Shown here: positions 24,776 through 35,300 of the stretch, piece after piece
How the letters are laid out: every line of letters begins with the position of its first letter
Numbering within the stretch: position 1 is the first letter of the stretch
NCBI GenBank assembly: GCA_000434475.1
Contig: FR879585.1
Location: 186 to 53,130, forward strand
Direction of reading: 5' to 3'
DNA from: Dialister sp. CAG:486
GTDB lineage: Bacteria > Bacillota > Negativicutes > Veillonellales > Dialisteraceae
DNA: 52,945 nt
Made by a program: the position numbers and the translations under genes
The notes under the pieces: generated by a model
The model's database searches: none
Told to the model about the DNA's origin: nothing
What the model saw: only the letters and a program-made list of their open reading frames with translations

Positions 24776-25707
24776 ATGCTGATCAGTGTTATTGTACCGG
24801 TGTATAATGTAGAGAGATATTTGAGACGGTGTGTTTTCTCCTTCCTGGAACGGACTTATGGCGAAATCAAAATTATTCTAGTGGATGATGGAAGCTCGGA
24901 TTGGAGAGGTGCTATCTGTGATGAGCTGACCGAAGAAGATGGGCGTATTCGTGTGGTGCATAAAGCCAATGGCGGTGTAAGCTCAGCGCGTAATGTGGGA
25001 ATCGACATGGCAAACGGAGAGTAACTCTGCTTTGTAGATAGCGATGACTGGCTGAATGTAGATTATTTTCAGAAAGCAGTCCCTGTTTTGAAAAGAATAC
25101 AGCCAAAGTTATTGATGAATAATTATGTGAAGGACGATGGAGAAGGGCATGTGATCTGTAAATTTTCTCCATCGCCTGACCTGTATCTGGATGGAAATCG
25201 GGCTTTTTATGAAATGGCAAATGGTTGTAAAATGGTTAGATTTGATGAGAATATCATTTATGGAGAGGATTTATACTTTCTTTTCAGTTTACTGAGGTGA
25301 ATGATGGACTGTATCTGTATCTGTATTTGCCGGCGTACCATTATTTCCAACGTCCGGACAGTGCAGTAAACAGCTATGGTGTCTATAAAAAGGTGGACGA
25401 TCTTGAGGTTTTAGAACGATGCATGACTGGCGCTGGCGCGGAAACCCGACAGGTGTTGCTATGCCGGCAGTATATCCCGAGGCTGGTGCGTTACTGTATT
25501 CAGGGGATTCGCAGCGTAGATAAGCGAGATGAATTGGCGGGCAGAATGGTACGAGGAAAGATTTTGTCTGGGCGGGGTATGTTTTGCCGAGCCCGAGTCG
25601 GATGCTGGATGAAGATGAAACTTATGGTTTGCGTGCTTCCTGTTTCATTATTGAAACTTATAACAGGTGCATATAACTGGGGAAAGTCTGCTCTTGCCCC
25701 AAAATGA
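24776..25707 (+). pseudogene. GT2-family glycosyltransferase with a nonsense codon and a frameshift
   Basis: The ATG at 24776 begins a standard GT2 domain (MLISVIVPVYNVERYLRRCV, VDDGSSD, NGGVSSARNVGIDMANGE). A TAA at 25022-25024 stands where this family has a Tyr in GEYLCFVDSDDW; the frame continues after it with LCFVDSDDWLNVDYF, giving the DxD site. A second lesion near 25297 shifts the frame by one base after GEDLYFLFSLLR; the next frame carries AYHYFQRPDSAVNSY and runs to 25707. A short CTGTAT triplication lies just after the shift. Two independent lesions make this a pseudogene. It follows directly on the terminase fragment and has no RBS of note. Confidence 0.8.
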
Positions 25708-25781
25708 GTTGCTTATCATGCGTTTTGATGTAATCATTTGATAGATGGTTGATTTTGATACGAGAATATGATGTGGAGGAC

Positions 25782-27329
25782 ATGAATTTGAATAAACGAG
25801 TCCGCAATACGCTCTTTTTCTTGATGGTATTTGTATTGATTTTCGATAGTGTACCGAAGCCGATACAGATGAATTTTATCGGTGGTCCGGTAGGTGGGAA
25901 ACTGGAGTTCTACCCTTTGATGGCAGCATTTATATACAGCTTTTATTGCCAGTATCGCTATCGCAATGTATTCGTGGACTTTAAAGTCTTCTGCAAGTAT
26001 GCTGCTATATTTGTAGGAATGATGATGCTGGCAACCATAGTGGGACTCATCGATTATCCTTATTATGATCTGATACTGAATGGCCCGGCGGATCAGATCG
26101 AGAAATTACCGAAAGTGATGAGCTTTTTGCAGGCGCATGGGATTTTCGTGGAGCAAAAGCATCTCATGCAGGTATGGCTCATTGCACGAGAAATCAAAGG
26201 AGTCCTGCTCGAGGCTTTTTGGTGTCTGGGTGGAGCGTATCTGGTGTATGCTTGGTATAAAGATGAATGGTCTCAAGCGTTGAGACTGGCAGTAAGAGCG
26301 GTAACTTGTTCTTGCTGTGTTCTTTTGGTTTATGCCATTGTAGAGGTGCTGTATCTCGCAGGAAATGAAACGGCAAAGGAAATCTTGTCGTTTATTAATC
26401 CTTACATTCATCCAATTGTGACGAACCATGGCTGGTGGCCTCCGCTTCTTTGGAAGGGGCAGCTGAGATTGGTATTTCCGGAGCCATCGCATGTAGGGAA
26501 TTATATAGCTTTTGGATTGCCACTAATCTGGTATGGCTATATTCAGGCTGACACAAATAGGAGGGCGGCACTGCCTTTAACGATGGTGATGGCTTTTCTC
26601 GTATTTATGACTAAGGCAAGAACAGCCTACGCTATGCTGGCGGGTATGCTGTTACTTCTGGTGTGTCTGATTTTTTGGGGAAGACAATATGAATTACTGA
26701 AGAAGTTCGCTGTACTGATTGTATGTGTGACGATTGGTTTTGTCGGATATGTTTCCTTTGTAAAGACCACTTCGTTAAGCCGCGCCAATCAAGCGCAGTC
26801 TGTGGTTCAGCGGACACTTGAGGATAATCTGGTGAGTCTGGCTTCCAATAATAAGCGCAGTAATGGTGCTAGATATGGACTTTTGAAGGCACATTTCCGA
26901 ACTGGGTTGCAGCATCCGCTGTTGGGCGTGGGGAAAGGACTCACTGGTGTTTATGTGGCTGATAATTTCACACCCGAGGAAGCAGCAAATGGGGAAATTT
27001 CTTCTTGGATACGGTATCAGGAGGAGCGTGGTCCGATGGCGGCTGGTTACTCTATGCCAGACGCTATGAATGAGTTTGTCAGCCGTTTCTCTAGTACAGG
27101 TATTTTGGGCTTGGGTACTTTTTTGTTTCCTTTTGCTTATGTACTCTTGAGACTATTGAAAAAATGGGTGATTCGCAAGGATCTGACGGCTATGATGATG
27201 ATGCTCGCCTTGATTTCGTCTATGATGGCGGGGTGTAATGGCAGTTTGAATCTGATGTATGCTGTATGGCTGCTTCTGGGGCTCTCTTATGCAGTGGCTT
27301 TCGGTAGGGAAAGGTCTATGAATGAATGA
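25782..27329 (+). CDS. wzy: O-antigen polymerase/ligase-like membrane protein (Wzy candidate)
   Basis: A 515-residue protein with about eleven membrane segments and one large external loop (about residues 320-430), the shape of Wzy polymerases and WaaL-type ligases. FPEPSHVGNYIAFGLPLIWYG in the middle and HPLLGVGKGLTGVYV in the large loop resemble the conserved H/E-x-x-H-N and G-x-G motifs of the O-antigen ligase domain. Its position directly in front of a Wzx flippase supports polymerase. The start is uncertain: TGGAGGA at 25774-25780 is very close to ATG 25782 and spaced better for TTG 25788; a TTG at 25749 is also in frame. The 3' end overlaps the flippase gene by eight bases. Confidence 0.8.
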   Translation: MNLNKRVRNTLFFLMVFVLIFDSVPKPIQMNFIGGPVGGKLEFYPLMAAFIYSFYCQYRYRNVFVDFKVFCKYAAIFVGMMMLATIVGLIDYPYYDLILNGPADQIEKLPKVMSFLQAHGIFVEQKHLMQVWLIAREIKGVLLEAFWCLGGAYLVYAWYKDEWSQALRLAVRAVTCSCCVLLVYAIVEVLYLAGNETAKEILSFINPYIHPIVTNHGWWPPLLWKGQLRLVFPEPSHVGNYIAFGLPLIWYGYIQADTNRRAALPLTMVMAFLVFMTKARTAYAMLAGMLLLLVCLIFWGRQYELLKKFAVLIVCVTIGFVGYVSFVKTTSLSRANQAQSVVQRTLEDNLVSLASNNKRSNGARYGLLKAHFRTGLQHPLLGVGKGLTGVYVADNFTPEEAANGEISSWIRYQEERGPMAAGYSMPDAMNEFVSRFSSTGILGLGTFLFPFAYVLLRLLKKWVIRKDLTAMMMMLALISSMMAGCNGSLNLMYAVWLLLGLSYAVAFGRERSMNE

Positions 27330-28827
27330 ACTTAAAATAGGCATCCTTTTAAGTTATACCAATATTCTCCTTAATGCGGTACTGGGCTTTATTTATGTCC
27401 CAATTCTTTTACACTACATTGGGAAAAGTGAGTACGGGCTTTACCAGCTCATGGGCTCACTCATTGCCTATTTTAGTGTGATGGATTTTGGCCTGTCAGC
27501 TACGGTGATTCGTTTTTATACGAAGTATAAGGCATTAAAAGATTATCGAGGAATGGAAAATATCCTGGCCGTTTCTCTCCGTTGCTACGGGCTGGTCATG
27601 GTGGTGGTGTTACTGATCGGCGGGGTATGCTACTGTTTCTTGGGAGATGCCTTCGGAAACAGTATGACGGCAGCCGAGGTGGGGGAGGCAAAGCAGATTT
27701 TCCTGCTTTTACTTTTGAATATTGTCATTACTTTATCTACCATGGTTTTTCGTTCCGTCATTAATGCCCATGAGCGGTTTTTCTTTTTAAAAGGGATGGA
27801 GACTATTCAGCTGGTCATGCAGCCAGTTCTTGTCGTACTTGTGCTACAACAGCATCCCAGCGCCTTTTCTGTGGCAACTGTGCAGACGGTTCTGAATCTG
27901 GTTCTCAGTGGGGCAAGAGTATATTATTGTTTCCATGACCTTCATGTTAAAATTCATTTTCATTATTGGAACCATGAGCTTTTCTCAGAGTTCAAGAAAT
28001 TGGCTTTGAGCGTTTTTGCTGTGTCCCTGATTGACCAGGTCTTCTGGAAAACGAATCAGATTATCTTGGGAATTATCAGCGGGACAGCGGCGGTGGCGGT
28101 ATACTCTATTGCTTCCCTGATTTATATGAACTATATGGCTCTTTCCACAGCCATTTCCGGTGTGTATCTTCCTCATGTTACCGGCATGGTGGCTAGGAAG
28201 GAGCCCATCAGCAACCTTTCTGAGCTCTTTATTCAGATTGGAAGATGGCAGTATTATCTTCTGGCCCTGGTGGCAACGGGCTTTATTATTTTCGGAAAAC
28301 AGTTTATTGCCTTATGGGCAGGACCCGGGTTTGAAGACTCTTATACCATTACTCTTCTCATTATTCTTCCATTTACAGTAGATTTGATACAAAACATAGG
28401 TCTTGCCATTATGCAGGCCATGAACTGTTATGACTTCCGCGCTCGTATTTATTTTCTCACAGGGGCTTTGAATCTTCTCCTCGCTATCCCACTGGGAATC
28501 AAATATGGTGGTATTGGCTGTGCAGTGGCTACCGGTATTTCCATGATTGTGGGAAATGGATTTATTATGAACTGGTATTATGCAAAGGAAATCCGTCTGG
28601 CCATCGCTTCCTTCTGGAGACAGATAGGCAGAATATCTCTGGTTACAGGTGTATGTCTCGTTATAGGATATGTTGCCAATATATACCTTTTGCCTCAAAG
28701 AGGAATAGTGCCTTTCGTTTTGAAGGCAGCAATGTATACAGTCTTATATGTGGCAATAGTATATGCCTTTGCCATGAATCAATCAGAACGAGAGAAAATT
28801 CAGGCTATTTTAAAGAAGATACACTGA
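27322..28827 (+). CDS. wzx: Polysaccharide flippase (Wzx/MATE-like exporter)
   Basis: A 501-residue protein with about 14 membrane segments, in the MOP superfamily (oligosaccharidyl-lipid flippase). The N-terminus LKIGILLSYTNILLNAVLGF and YVPILLHYIGKSEYGLYQLM is characteristic, as is the DFGLSATVIRFYTKYKALKD stretch after TM2. It would flip undecaprenyl-linked repeat units across the inner membrane for the Wzy polymerase encoded just upstream. The genes overlap by eight bases (ATGAATGAATGA), implying translational coupling. It appears intact, in contrast to the second flippase at 29.6-30.7 kb. Confidence 0.92.
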   Translation: MNELKIGILLSYTNILLNAVLGFIYVPILLHYIGKSEYGLYQLMGSLIAYFSVMDFGLSATVIRFYTKYKALKDYRGMENILAVSLRCYGLVMVVVLLIGGVCYCFLGDAFGNSMTAAEVGEAKQIFLLLLLNIVITLSTMVFRSVINAHERFFFLKGMETIQLVMQPVLVVLVLQQHPSAFSVATVQTVLNLVLSGARVYYCFHDLHVKIHFHYWNHELFSEFKKLALSVFAVSLIDQVFWKTNQIILGIISGTAAVAVYSIASLIYMNYMALSTAISGVYLPHVTGMVARKEPISNLSELFIQIGRWQYYLLALVATGFIIFGKQFIALWAGPGFEDSYTITLLIILPFTVDLIQNIGLAIMQAMNCYDFRARIYFLTGALNLLLAIPLGIKYGGIGCAVATGISMIVGNGFIMNWYYAKEIRLAIASFWRQIGRISLVTGVCLVIGYVANIYLLPQRGIVPFVLKAAMYTVLYVAIVYAFAMNQSEREKIQAILKKIH

Positions 28828-28924
28828 TATTAAGCCTTGGTAGAGGGAAAGATTGTAATATCCTTTTACAGACAGACTTCAGATAGGCCGTGTGCTTTGC
28901 AGCGTATATTTCACTTATGGCAGG

Positions 28925-28975
28925 CTGCATGGTGAGGAAAATTTCTCGGCTTTGCTCAAAATGGCGAGTGTTGTA
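28925..28975. repeat. Degraded dispersed repeat (TTTCTCGGCTTTGCTCAAAA)
   Basis: A diverged relative, in the reverse orientation, of the TCATTTCGAGC...GAGAAATC units at 4079-4360 and 46842-46890. It lies in the gap 28828-29006, which has no gene. Confidence 0.4.
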
Positions 28976-29006
28976 AGGTACTGTGTCATTTGAGGAGGTG
29001 GTAGTA

Positions 29007-29636
29007 ATGAAGGCCATCTGTTATCGTAATACGAAAATTACTTTACCTAACTGGGTTCCGAATAGTCGGCTAAATGAAGAATGCCCGTTGGGATTTGCTT
29101 ATGAAGACGGTGATTTCTATGTTCATATGTATGGTAGAGGAGAAGGTCTGTATACTATTTCCCCAGGGCTTACTATAATAGAAGGGGAAAAGAAGGAACT
29201 TCATTGATACAGTGGGTGGTCAATCGATTCGGAGCGGATGACATTCAGTCCAGGTACGAAGATGTTGGAGTTGCACATCCTTCCATCTGGAGGCCGGGAC
29301 TATATACATATAAGGAACTGTAGCAGGGACTCCAATACACATCTTTTGAAAACGAAGATGAAGATCAGGCATTATTTCTGCTTTTTCAAAAAATAATTGC
29401 TATATTTTCCTATATAGAACCAGCCAATCGTAATTTATGCTGTTATGGGCATCGGCTCAGAGCACTGATTATTTTTGCTTCTACAGAGTTTGAAAATCAG
29501 TGCAGGCATATACTAAGAGCAAACCACATTTTTCCGCAAGGGAACGATTATATTTCAAAGGACTTTGTGAAGTTGAATATACCAGCCCACCTTAGTCTGG
29601 CTGGCTCCTTTGGTCAATTTCAACAATCTGTGTAAT
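29007..29636 (+). pseudogene. Broken gene of unknown function
   Basis: An ATG at 29007 with GAGGAGG about nine bases upstream opens a 66-codon frame (MKAICYRNTKITLPNWVPNS ... LTIIEGEKKELH) that ends at 29207. The next frame, one base back, opens at the same point with IQWVVNRFGADDIQSRYEDV and continues to YTYKEL, meets TAG at 29321-29323, and resumes with QALFLLFQKIIAIFSYIEPA, CCYGHRLRALIIFASTEFEN and NDYISKDFVKLN. The part around CYGHRLR...ASTEFEN looks like a conserved hypothetical protein I have seen without a function attached. Whether the first 66 codons belong to the same gene is not certain. It lies between two flippase genes. Confidence 0.45.
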
Positions 29637-29639
29637 TTC

Positions 29640-30662
29640 ATCATGCAGATTACTAACCAGATTAAAGATTACGCCAAGCTCCTTCTGACGGAGCAGGTTG
29701 TATTCTTCTTTGCCGTGGTGTTTTTCCTCCTTGTTTTCCATTGGAATGAATTCCGGTATATGTATTATGCTAAGCTGTTTTCGGTGGTTGGCATTAGCTT
29801 GGCAGGTGTATATTTATGCCGCCGTCTGCTGCGGCCTCGCTTTTATCCCTTGAAGCAGGTACTGGCAGAAGCTGGAGAGAATCTGCTGGTAGGCAGTAAG
29901 CTGATGCTGGCTAATATTGCTAGTATGCTGATTATCGGTATTGTGCGCTACGGGATTTCCATGGGGTGGGATGTGGCGACTTTCGGTAAGGTTTCTTTGA
30001 CACTGGGCGTATCTAATTTCCTTATGGTTTTTATCAATTCTGTAAGTGTTGTATTTTTCCCTATTGTAAAGCGGATGGACGAGGGGCAGAGGGCAAGTGC
30101 CTATGCGGTTATCCGCAATATGTTGGACATTATCCTTTTTGCAGCGCTGATAGGCTATTATCCACTGAAATGTATTCTTGACTGGTGGCTTCCGAAGTAT
30201 GCGGACAGCTTGATATACATGAGTGCGCTTTTCCCTGTGTACGTATTTGAGAGTAAAGTAACTCTTTTGATAAATACATATCTGAAAAGCATGAGGAGGG
30301 AGTTCCTTATGCTGGAAATCAACGTGGTGAGTGTGGTATTTTCATTGATTGTTACCATTGTTACTGTAGGAATATGGCATAATCTGGACGCAGCAGTTTT
30401 TTCCATTGTCTTGGCTTACGCATTCCGGTGCATGCTAGCAGAGTATCATGTGACGAAGCTTCTTGGGCTGGATTTGAAGATGGATATGCTGGAAGACCTG
30501 CTGATGTGTGGCATTTTCATTGTTAGCGGCTGGATGTTTGACAGTTTCCTATGTATGACGTTATATAGCGTTGCATATGTGGTGTTTGTGCTGGTTCATA
30601 GGAAAAGCCTGCAGCAGATTATTGGTATGGTAAAAAATGAAATGAAGCGATTAGAGCTCTGA
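29640..30662 (+). pseudogene. N-terminally truncated second polysaccharide flippase
   Basis: The 340-codon open frame has about ten membrane segments and the landmarks of the C-terminal two thirds of a Wzx-type flippase: a hydrophobic pair near the start, then GSKLMLANIASMLIIGIVRY, VSLTLGVSNFLMVFINSVSV, VFFPIVKRM and a C-terminal membrane pair. The first roughly 120 residues, with TM1-TM4, are missing and the preceding sequence belongs to the unknown broken gene. Composition is slightly richer in GC than the following gene. It may be transcribed but is unlikely to work alone. It may be the relic of the flippase used before the intact wzx was acquired. Confidence 0.65.
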
Positions 30663-30751
30663 CATTATCTAAGGATGCTTGTGGTGGGCTCTTGGCTGAC
30701 TTATGAAGTTTGTAACTTAAATCCGGTCTATTTTCGTAAGGGAGAATCATT

Positions 30752-33700
30752 ATGGAAATTAATTGGGACACATTCAGGACAGCAAACCGTGATTCTCGAG
30801 GAATCCAGTTCCGTTTTGAGGATTTGTGCCGGCAATTATTTGAGCATGAATTTTTAGCAGGAAATTATCATAACCATCTTCATTGTAATCCTAATAATCC
30901 TGGTTTGGAAGCGGATCCGATATATGATGGGAACAGTAGTAAGAAAATCGGATTTCAGGTCAAATTCTTTGAAAACAGAGCGAATTATAGACAGATAGAA
31001 CATAGTGCAGATGAAATCATTGCTCACTATGCAGGCCAGGTGGATACCGTTTATTTGTATTGCAATAAACCACTGAAAGCTAACAGTCTTAAGGAAACAC
31101 GCAGCATTTTAAAATCTAAAGATATCGAGCTTGAGCTTGTAACAGATCAGGCTATTTTAGATTTAGTAAGGGGAAAGTGTAATAACCTGGCGGCTTATTA
31201 TTTCAATCAGGCCGGTGTAAATGAGGATTGGATTCGTGAAAAGTCTGAGGAGACACTCAAAATCATAAAGGAAAGGTATAATAGTCAGTTTAATGTGGTT
31301 ACCACTTATTCGAATGAGCTGTCTCTGTTTGTTCGTGACGAAAATGCAGTGAGGCTGCTTAATAATAAGAAGAGCGATACGCTGGAAAGAATCGATTTCT
31401 GGCATACTTATGACCCTTTTGAAATCAGTTTTTTACGTAAGTTGAAAGGGAAAGTCTCCTCCTTGGCAGATGTGACGTTGGACACTCTGGATGGTGCTGG
31501 TCAATGGAAAAAGATTGTTGATGGTTTCATGCGAAAGGAATACGGTGAAATTAAGAACAAGATTGATTGCTTAAAGAAAGAAATATCTGATGCATCGTCG
31601 AACGGTAAAAGAATGGAAACTGGTGAGATAAACAAGTGGCAAAAGGTCCAAAGGTTAACAGAATTGCAAAACCTGGCAGAGGGGTTAATGGTCTCAGATT
31701 GGGAAAATAATCTTCTCAATGGTAAGGTCCTGGCCATTCGCGGGAAGGCAGGTACTGGGAAATCTCAACTTTTGGCATTTGAGACCCGTAAACTGCTGGA
31801 TGCTGGACGAACCGTCCTTACAATTGCAGGTGGAATATACTGCTCTGATGATCCGATTGAAAAGCAGATTTTAGATAATTTGAGAGCACGTGTATCCTTC
31901 GAGGATTTGATTAAAATATTGAATGCTATTGGAGAGAAAAGTCATCAAATTGTTCTTGTTTTTATCGATGCTCTCAATGAAACCGGGAATCAGCAGTTAT
32001 GGGAAAAAGGGCTCATTTCCATAATTGATTTGATAAATGCGCAGCCCTTTGTTAAGATGGCTTTTACTTATCGAACGGAATACGAAAAACGACTTCTGGC
32101 TTCGTATGTATTAGATGAGATTAATAAAGGAACGATTTTAACTATTGAACATTGTGGATTTGAGAGTAATGGCCTTTCCGCTATATCAGAATTCTTGAAT
32201 TACTATCATATTCAATTTGTACCTTTAGAATGCTTTGCGTCAGAAATGATGAATCCTCTCTTTTTGGCACTCTATTGCCAAACATATGATAAAAGTAAAA
32301 GTGAGGTGAGCTTACCGGAGCTTTATGACAGGCTAACTGAAAAGATAACAAGGCATATTAAAAATTTTAAGAGCATGCCTATGCTTTCCGGACTTAGTGA
32401 TGATTGTAATATTGTCGAACTCTTTCTTTTGGAATTAGCGGCTAAATTCATGGATACTCATGTAAAATTCATAAATGAGGATGATCTTTACCGACTGGAT
32501 TTTTGGGGAAAGTATGGGATTCCTGCAATGGTATTTGTTAACCAGATGGTTAACGAAAACATTCTGCTAAAATTTTTAGATGCCAATGACGACGAGAAAT
32601 ATGCTTTTGTTTATGATCAGATGAATGATTATTTTTGTGCAAAAGTAATTATAAATCATCATGGAAGACAAGAAATCCGGTCACATTTGATAGACCAGGT
32701 ATTAGGCATTAAGAATGGAGAATTATCCAATTTCGCGGATATTGGATTATTTACCTATGTATGCGCTTTATATTCACAAAAATATCATGAAGAATGCATT
32801 GATGTTATTGACTGCCTGATTTCGGAGGAAGATAAGGGGAATGTATTCTCCGAGTATCTAAGATCTTTTGAATGGAGAACGGGCAGCAATGTGTCAGGAG
32901 ATGAAGTCTTTCAACTTGTGAAACGGTATCCATTTAGGCTGTCTGATTTATGGCATATGCTCATTGCAAATAGTGTGAAGCCAAAGAACCCTTTAAATGC
33001 CGATTTCCTTCATTCCATCCTGCTACCGATGAAGATGAATAGACGAGATTACATGTGGACTCTTTATATCAATGGTTCAGCATTTGCAGATACTAACGAG
33101 CGGTTAATGCAAATTATTGATATGTATACTCATGGGAAACTGATTCTTTCGAATGTTCCCGAACAGACTGGATTGATTCTTACTCTTTTGGGATGGTTTT
33201 TGACTTCTTCGAATCGCAGGCTGAGGGATCATGTTTCCAAGGCTATGGTAGAAATTTTAAAGGAACATTTTGAATTTTGCATCATTTTACTGCAGAAATT
33301 CCAGGATGTTAATGATCCATATGTGCTCCAGCGTCTATATGGCATTGTATTTGGCGCTTGCTGCAAGAAGATGATGCAGGAAGTAGATACATATAGATAC
33401 TTGGCAGAGTATGTGTATCAAAGTGTTTTTAATAAGGAGAAGGTCTATCCGGATATACTTCTGAGGGATTATGCAAGGCTGATTATCGAAAAATTCATCC
33501 TGGAGAATCCTGACTATGAGGGAATTATTGATATGAATAAAGTTCGGCCGCCTTATCAGACGGATGTCATTCCTGAAATCAGTGATGACGAAATCGATTT
33601 CTCAAAGGACATAGGCAGCAGGCCCGGACTGGGACGGATACTTTCCTCTATGCGTTTGGAAAATATGGGTAGGCTTTATGGAGACTTTGGGAGATATGTA

Positions 33701-34858
33701 TTCCAGTATAAGATTCATGCGTTTGAAGTGAATCTTAAAGATATGTACAACTATGCTATTTACTATATCGTGAAGAAGCTTGGCTATGATGATGAATATT
33801 TTGGGAAATATGATGCGCAGGTATTTCATTGGGGAATTAATCCTTTAAAAATTGAACGGATTGGCAAAAAGTATCAATGGATTGTCTTTTATCACGTCAT
33901 GGCTCTGATTTCTGATCACCGTAAGATGCGCTCTTATGATGGATATCCATTAGCTTATAATGGACCATGGGATCCATATGTCAGAGATTTTGATCCTACT
34001 ATTAATGAAAATTTTATGAAATGTGGGGATGCGCCGGTATTTCCTCAAATTGATGAAATCAATGACGCAATAGAGCAGGCAATGTATGCTGTTGATATTT
34101 CTGATAAGAAAAGTGTGCAAAAATGGTTTCAGGATATAAGTTTCTCTTATGATAGGTTCGAAGATACCTTATTTTTGAAGGATGATTCGGGAGATGAGTG
34201 GGTATGTCTTGGATCGGCATCTCATAAGTCAGTGGTAGTCAGGGGAAACAGTGAACTGTCAGTTGGGAAAAACAGTTATGCATATTTTCTTTCTAAAGAT
34301 GGGGGAGACTTCTTGATGGAAAATTTTGATCAGATATTAGTTAATGATGTGCGTGATCTGATATGGCCGCATACCGTTTATTCGATTTTTAATAGAGAGT
34401 ACCCCTGGGCTCCCAGCTGTAAAACGATTGAGGAAGACATCTCCGAAGAATTTCACTTAAAAGGAAATATAAGAGGAAATCAATTGAGGCTCAAATATGC
34501 AGAACATAATTTTCTGTGGGAAACTGAATGGGATGCGTCTAAGGAGGCCTCGATTTCCTGGCGGGTGCCTTCCAGAAAGCTTATCAATGAACTTCATCTA
34601 ACACAGGGGAAATATGATGGCTATTTTTATGATAGTGATAAAAGATTGGCAGCATATGACGTTTCTTTGATTGATAAGGAATATGATGTTCTCGTTTTGC
34701 GTAAGGATCTGCTTGATGAATTTTTGTCCAGAACAGGGCTATATCTGATTTGGCTCTCTATGCTTACTAAAAATACAAAAACATTACTAAATGAATGGCT
34801 TGCGCTTGGCGTATATGGAGCAGGTCATTTTGGTAAAAAGGTTAGAAATGTAAAATGA
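30752..34858 (+). CDS. Avs-like STAND NTPase with N-terminal PD-(D/E)xK nuclease (putative antiphage protein)
   Basis: A 1368-residue, three-part protein. (1) Residues about 5-150: a Mrr/PD-(D/E)xK-type nuclease with IQFRFEDLCRQLF, Glu53 and Asp55 in GLEADPIYDG, and Gln69-Val-Lys71. (2) Residues about 290-600: a STAND NTPase with Walker A GKAGTGKS (331-338) and Walker B VFIDALNE (403-410); the IDALNE form is typical of Avs proteins. (3) A long helical C-terminal region, including IERIGKKYQWI near 1033 and YNGPWDPYVRDFDPT near 1067, segments I associate with AVAST-type proteins, where this region senses phage proteins. RBS GGGAG lies about eight bases before the ATG. The gene is intact and AT-rich. 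Antiviral function and trigger are inferred; the Avs subtype is not assigned. Confidence 0.78.
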   Translation: MEINWDTFRTANRDSRGIQFRFEDLCRQLFEHEFLAGNYHNHLHCNPNNPGLEADPIYDGNSSKKIGFQVKFFENRANYRQIEHSADEIIAHYAGQVDTVYLYCNKPLKANSLKETRSILKSKDIELELVTDQAILDLVRGKCNNLAAYYFNQAGVNEDWIREKSEETLKIIKERYNSQFNVVTTYSNELSLFVRDENAVRLLNNKKSDTLERIDFWHTYDPFEISFLRKLKGKVSSLADVTLDTLDGAGQWKKIVDGFMRKEYGEIKNKIDCLKKEISDASSNGKRMETGEINKWQKVQRLTELQNLAEGLMVSDWENNLLNGKVLAIRGKAGTGKSQLLAFETRKLLDAGRTVLTIAGGIYCSDDPIEKQILDNLRARVSFEDLIKILNAIGEKSHQIVLVFIDALNETGNQQLWEKGLISIIDLINAQPFVKMAFTYRTEYEKRLLASYVLDEINKGTILTIEHCGFESNGLSAISEFLNYYHIQFVPLECFASEMMNPLFLALYCQTYDKSKSEVSLPELYDRLTEKITRHIKNFKSMPMLSGLSDDCNIVELFLLELAAKFMDTHVKFINEDDLYRLDFWGKYGIPAMVFVNQMVNENILLKFLDANDDEKYAFVYDQMNDYFCAKVIINHHGRQEIRSHLIDQVLGIKNGELSNFADIGLFTYVCALYSQKYHEECIDVIDCLISEEDKGNVFSEYLRSFEWRTGSNVSGDEVFQLVKRYPFRLSDLWHMLIANSVKPKNPLNADFLHSILLPMKMNRRDYMWTLYINGSAFADTNERLMQIIDMYTHGKLILSNVPEQTGLILTLLGWFLTSSNRRLRDHVSKAMVEILKEHFEFCIILLQKFQDVNDPYVLQRLYGIVFGACCKKMMQEVDTYRYLAEYVYQSVFNKEKVYPDILLRDYARLIIEKFILENPDYEGIIDMNKVRPPYQTDVIPEISDDEIDFSKDIGSRPGLGRILSSMRLENMGRLYGDFGRYVFQYKIHAFEVNLKDMYNYAIYYIVKKLGYDDEYFGKYDAQVFHWGINPLKIERIGKKYQWIVFYHVMALISDHRKMRSYDGYPLAYNGPWDPYVRDFDPTINENFMKCGDAPVFPQIDEINDAIEQAMYAVDISDKKSVQKWFQDISFSYDRFEDTLFLKDDSGDEWVCLGSASHKSVVVRGNSELSVGKNSYAYFLSKDGGDFLMENFDQILVNDVRDLIWPHTVYSIFNREYPWAPSCKTIEEDISEEFHLKGNIRGNQLRLKYAEHNFLWETEWDASKEASISWRVPSRKLINELHLTQGKYDGYFYDSDKRLAAYDVSLIDKEYDVLVLRKDLLDEFLSRTGLYLIWLSMLTKNTKTLLNEWLALGVYGAGHFGKKVRNVK

Positions 34859-34970
34859 AATTCTCCACCCTGCCTTTTTCTTATGATACTTATGATAATC
34901 AATGGATTTAATGAGAGAAACGTCATGCAACTAATAATTTCTCTGCTACTGCTTGCGTGGAATGGAAGCT

Positions 34971-35300
34971 ATGAATTATAAAATTTATTTTCTTCCTATC
35001 CATGGGGAACCACGAAGTGGTGGAAGGAAATCGATAGAAGCTAATTACCGAAAGATATCTGCTGACATCGTTATGTTTCACGGCATCTCCCATTATTTGC
35101 TATTTATCATTTCTAAATTTGCCATTGCTATGCCCAGAATTTATGAATCCCTTAATTTCACTATGATTTTCCCGGTTACACTACTTTTTTATCTTTCTAG
35201 AAAGGATGGGGATAGGAAGTTGGTCCTCTTTTTGATTCCGCCGCTCCATAGGATCATTTCTTATGCGTATCTGGTAAATATATATAGTGGTTCATTTTAA
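34971..35300 (+). CDS. Short membrane-protein frame of unknown identity, possibly a remnant
   Basis: An open frame of about 109 codons in the gap between the two large NTPase genes. The C-terminal two thirds are hydrophobic (HYLLFIISKFAIAMP, LNFTMIFPVTLLFYLSRKDG, LIPPLHRIISYAYLVNI) and vaguely recall part of an acyltransferase-3 membrane protein, while the first 35 residues do not. The ATG at 34971 has only a weak GGAAG upstream. I cannot assign a function; it may be a real small membrane protein or debris from an earlier gene. The rest of 34859-35433 has no other candidate. Confidence 0.3.
   Translation: MNYKIYFLPIHGEPRSGGRKSIEANYRKISADIVMFHGISHYLLFIISKFAIAMPRIYESLNFTMIFPVTLLFYLSRKDGDRKLVLFLIPPLHRIISYAYLVNIYSGSF

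Noticed and set aside
14967..25024. Stop-codon recoding to explain the in-frame TAG and TAA codons
   Set aside because: The stops are of different types, replace different residues and co-occur with frameshifts and truncations, while normal genes use the same stops. Decay is simpler.
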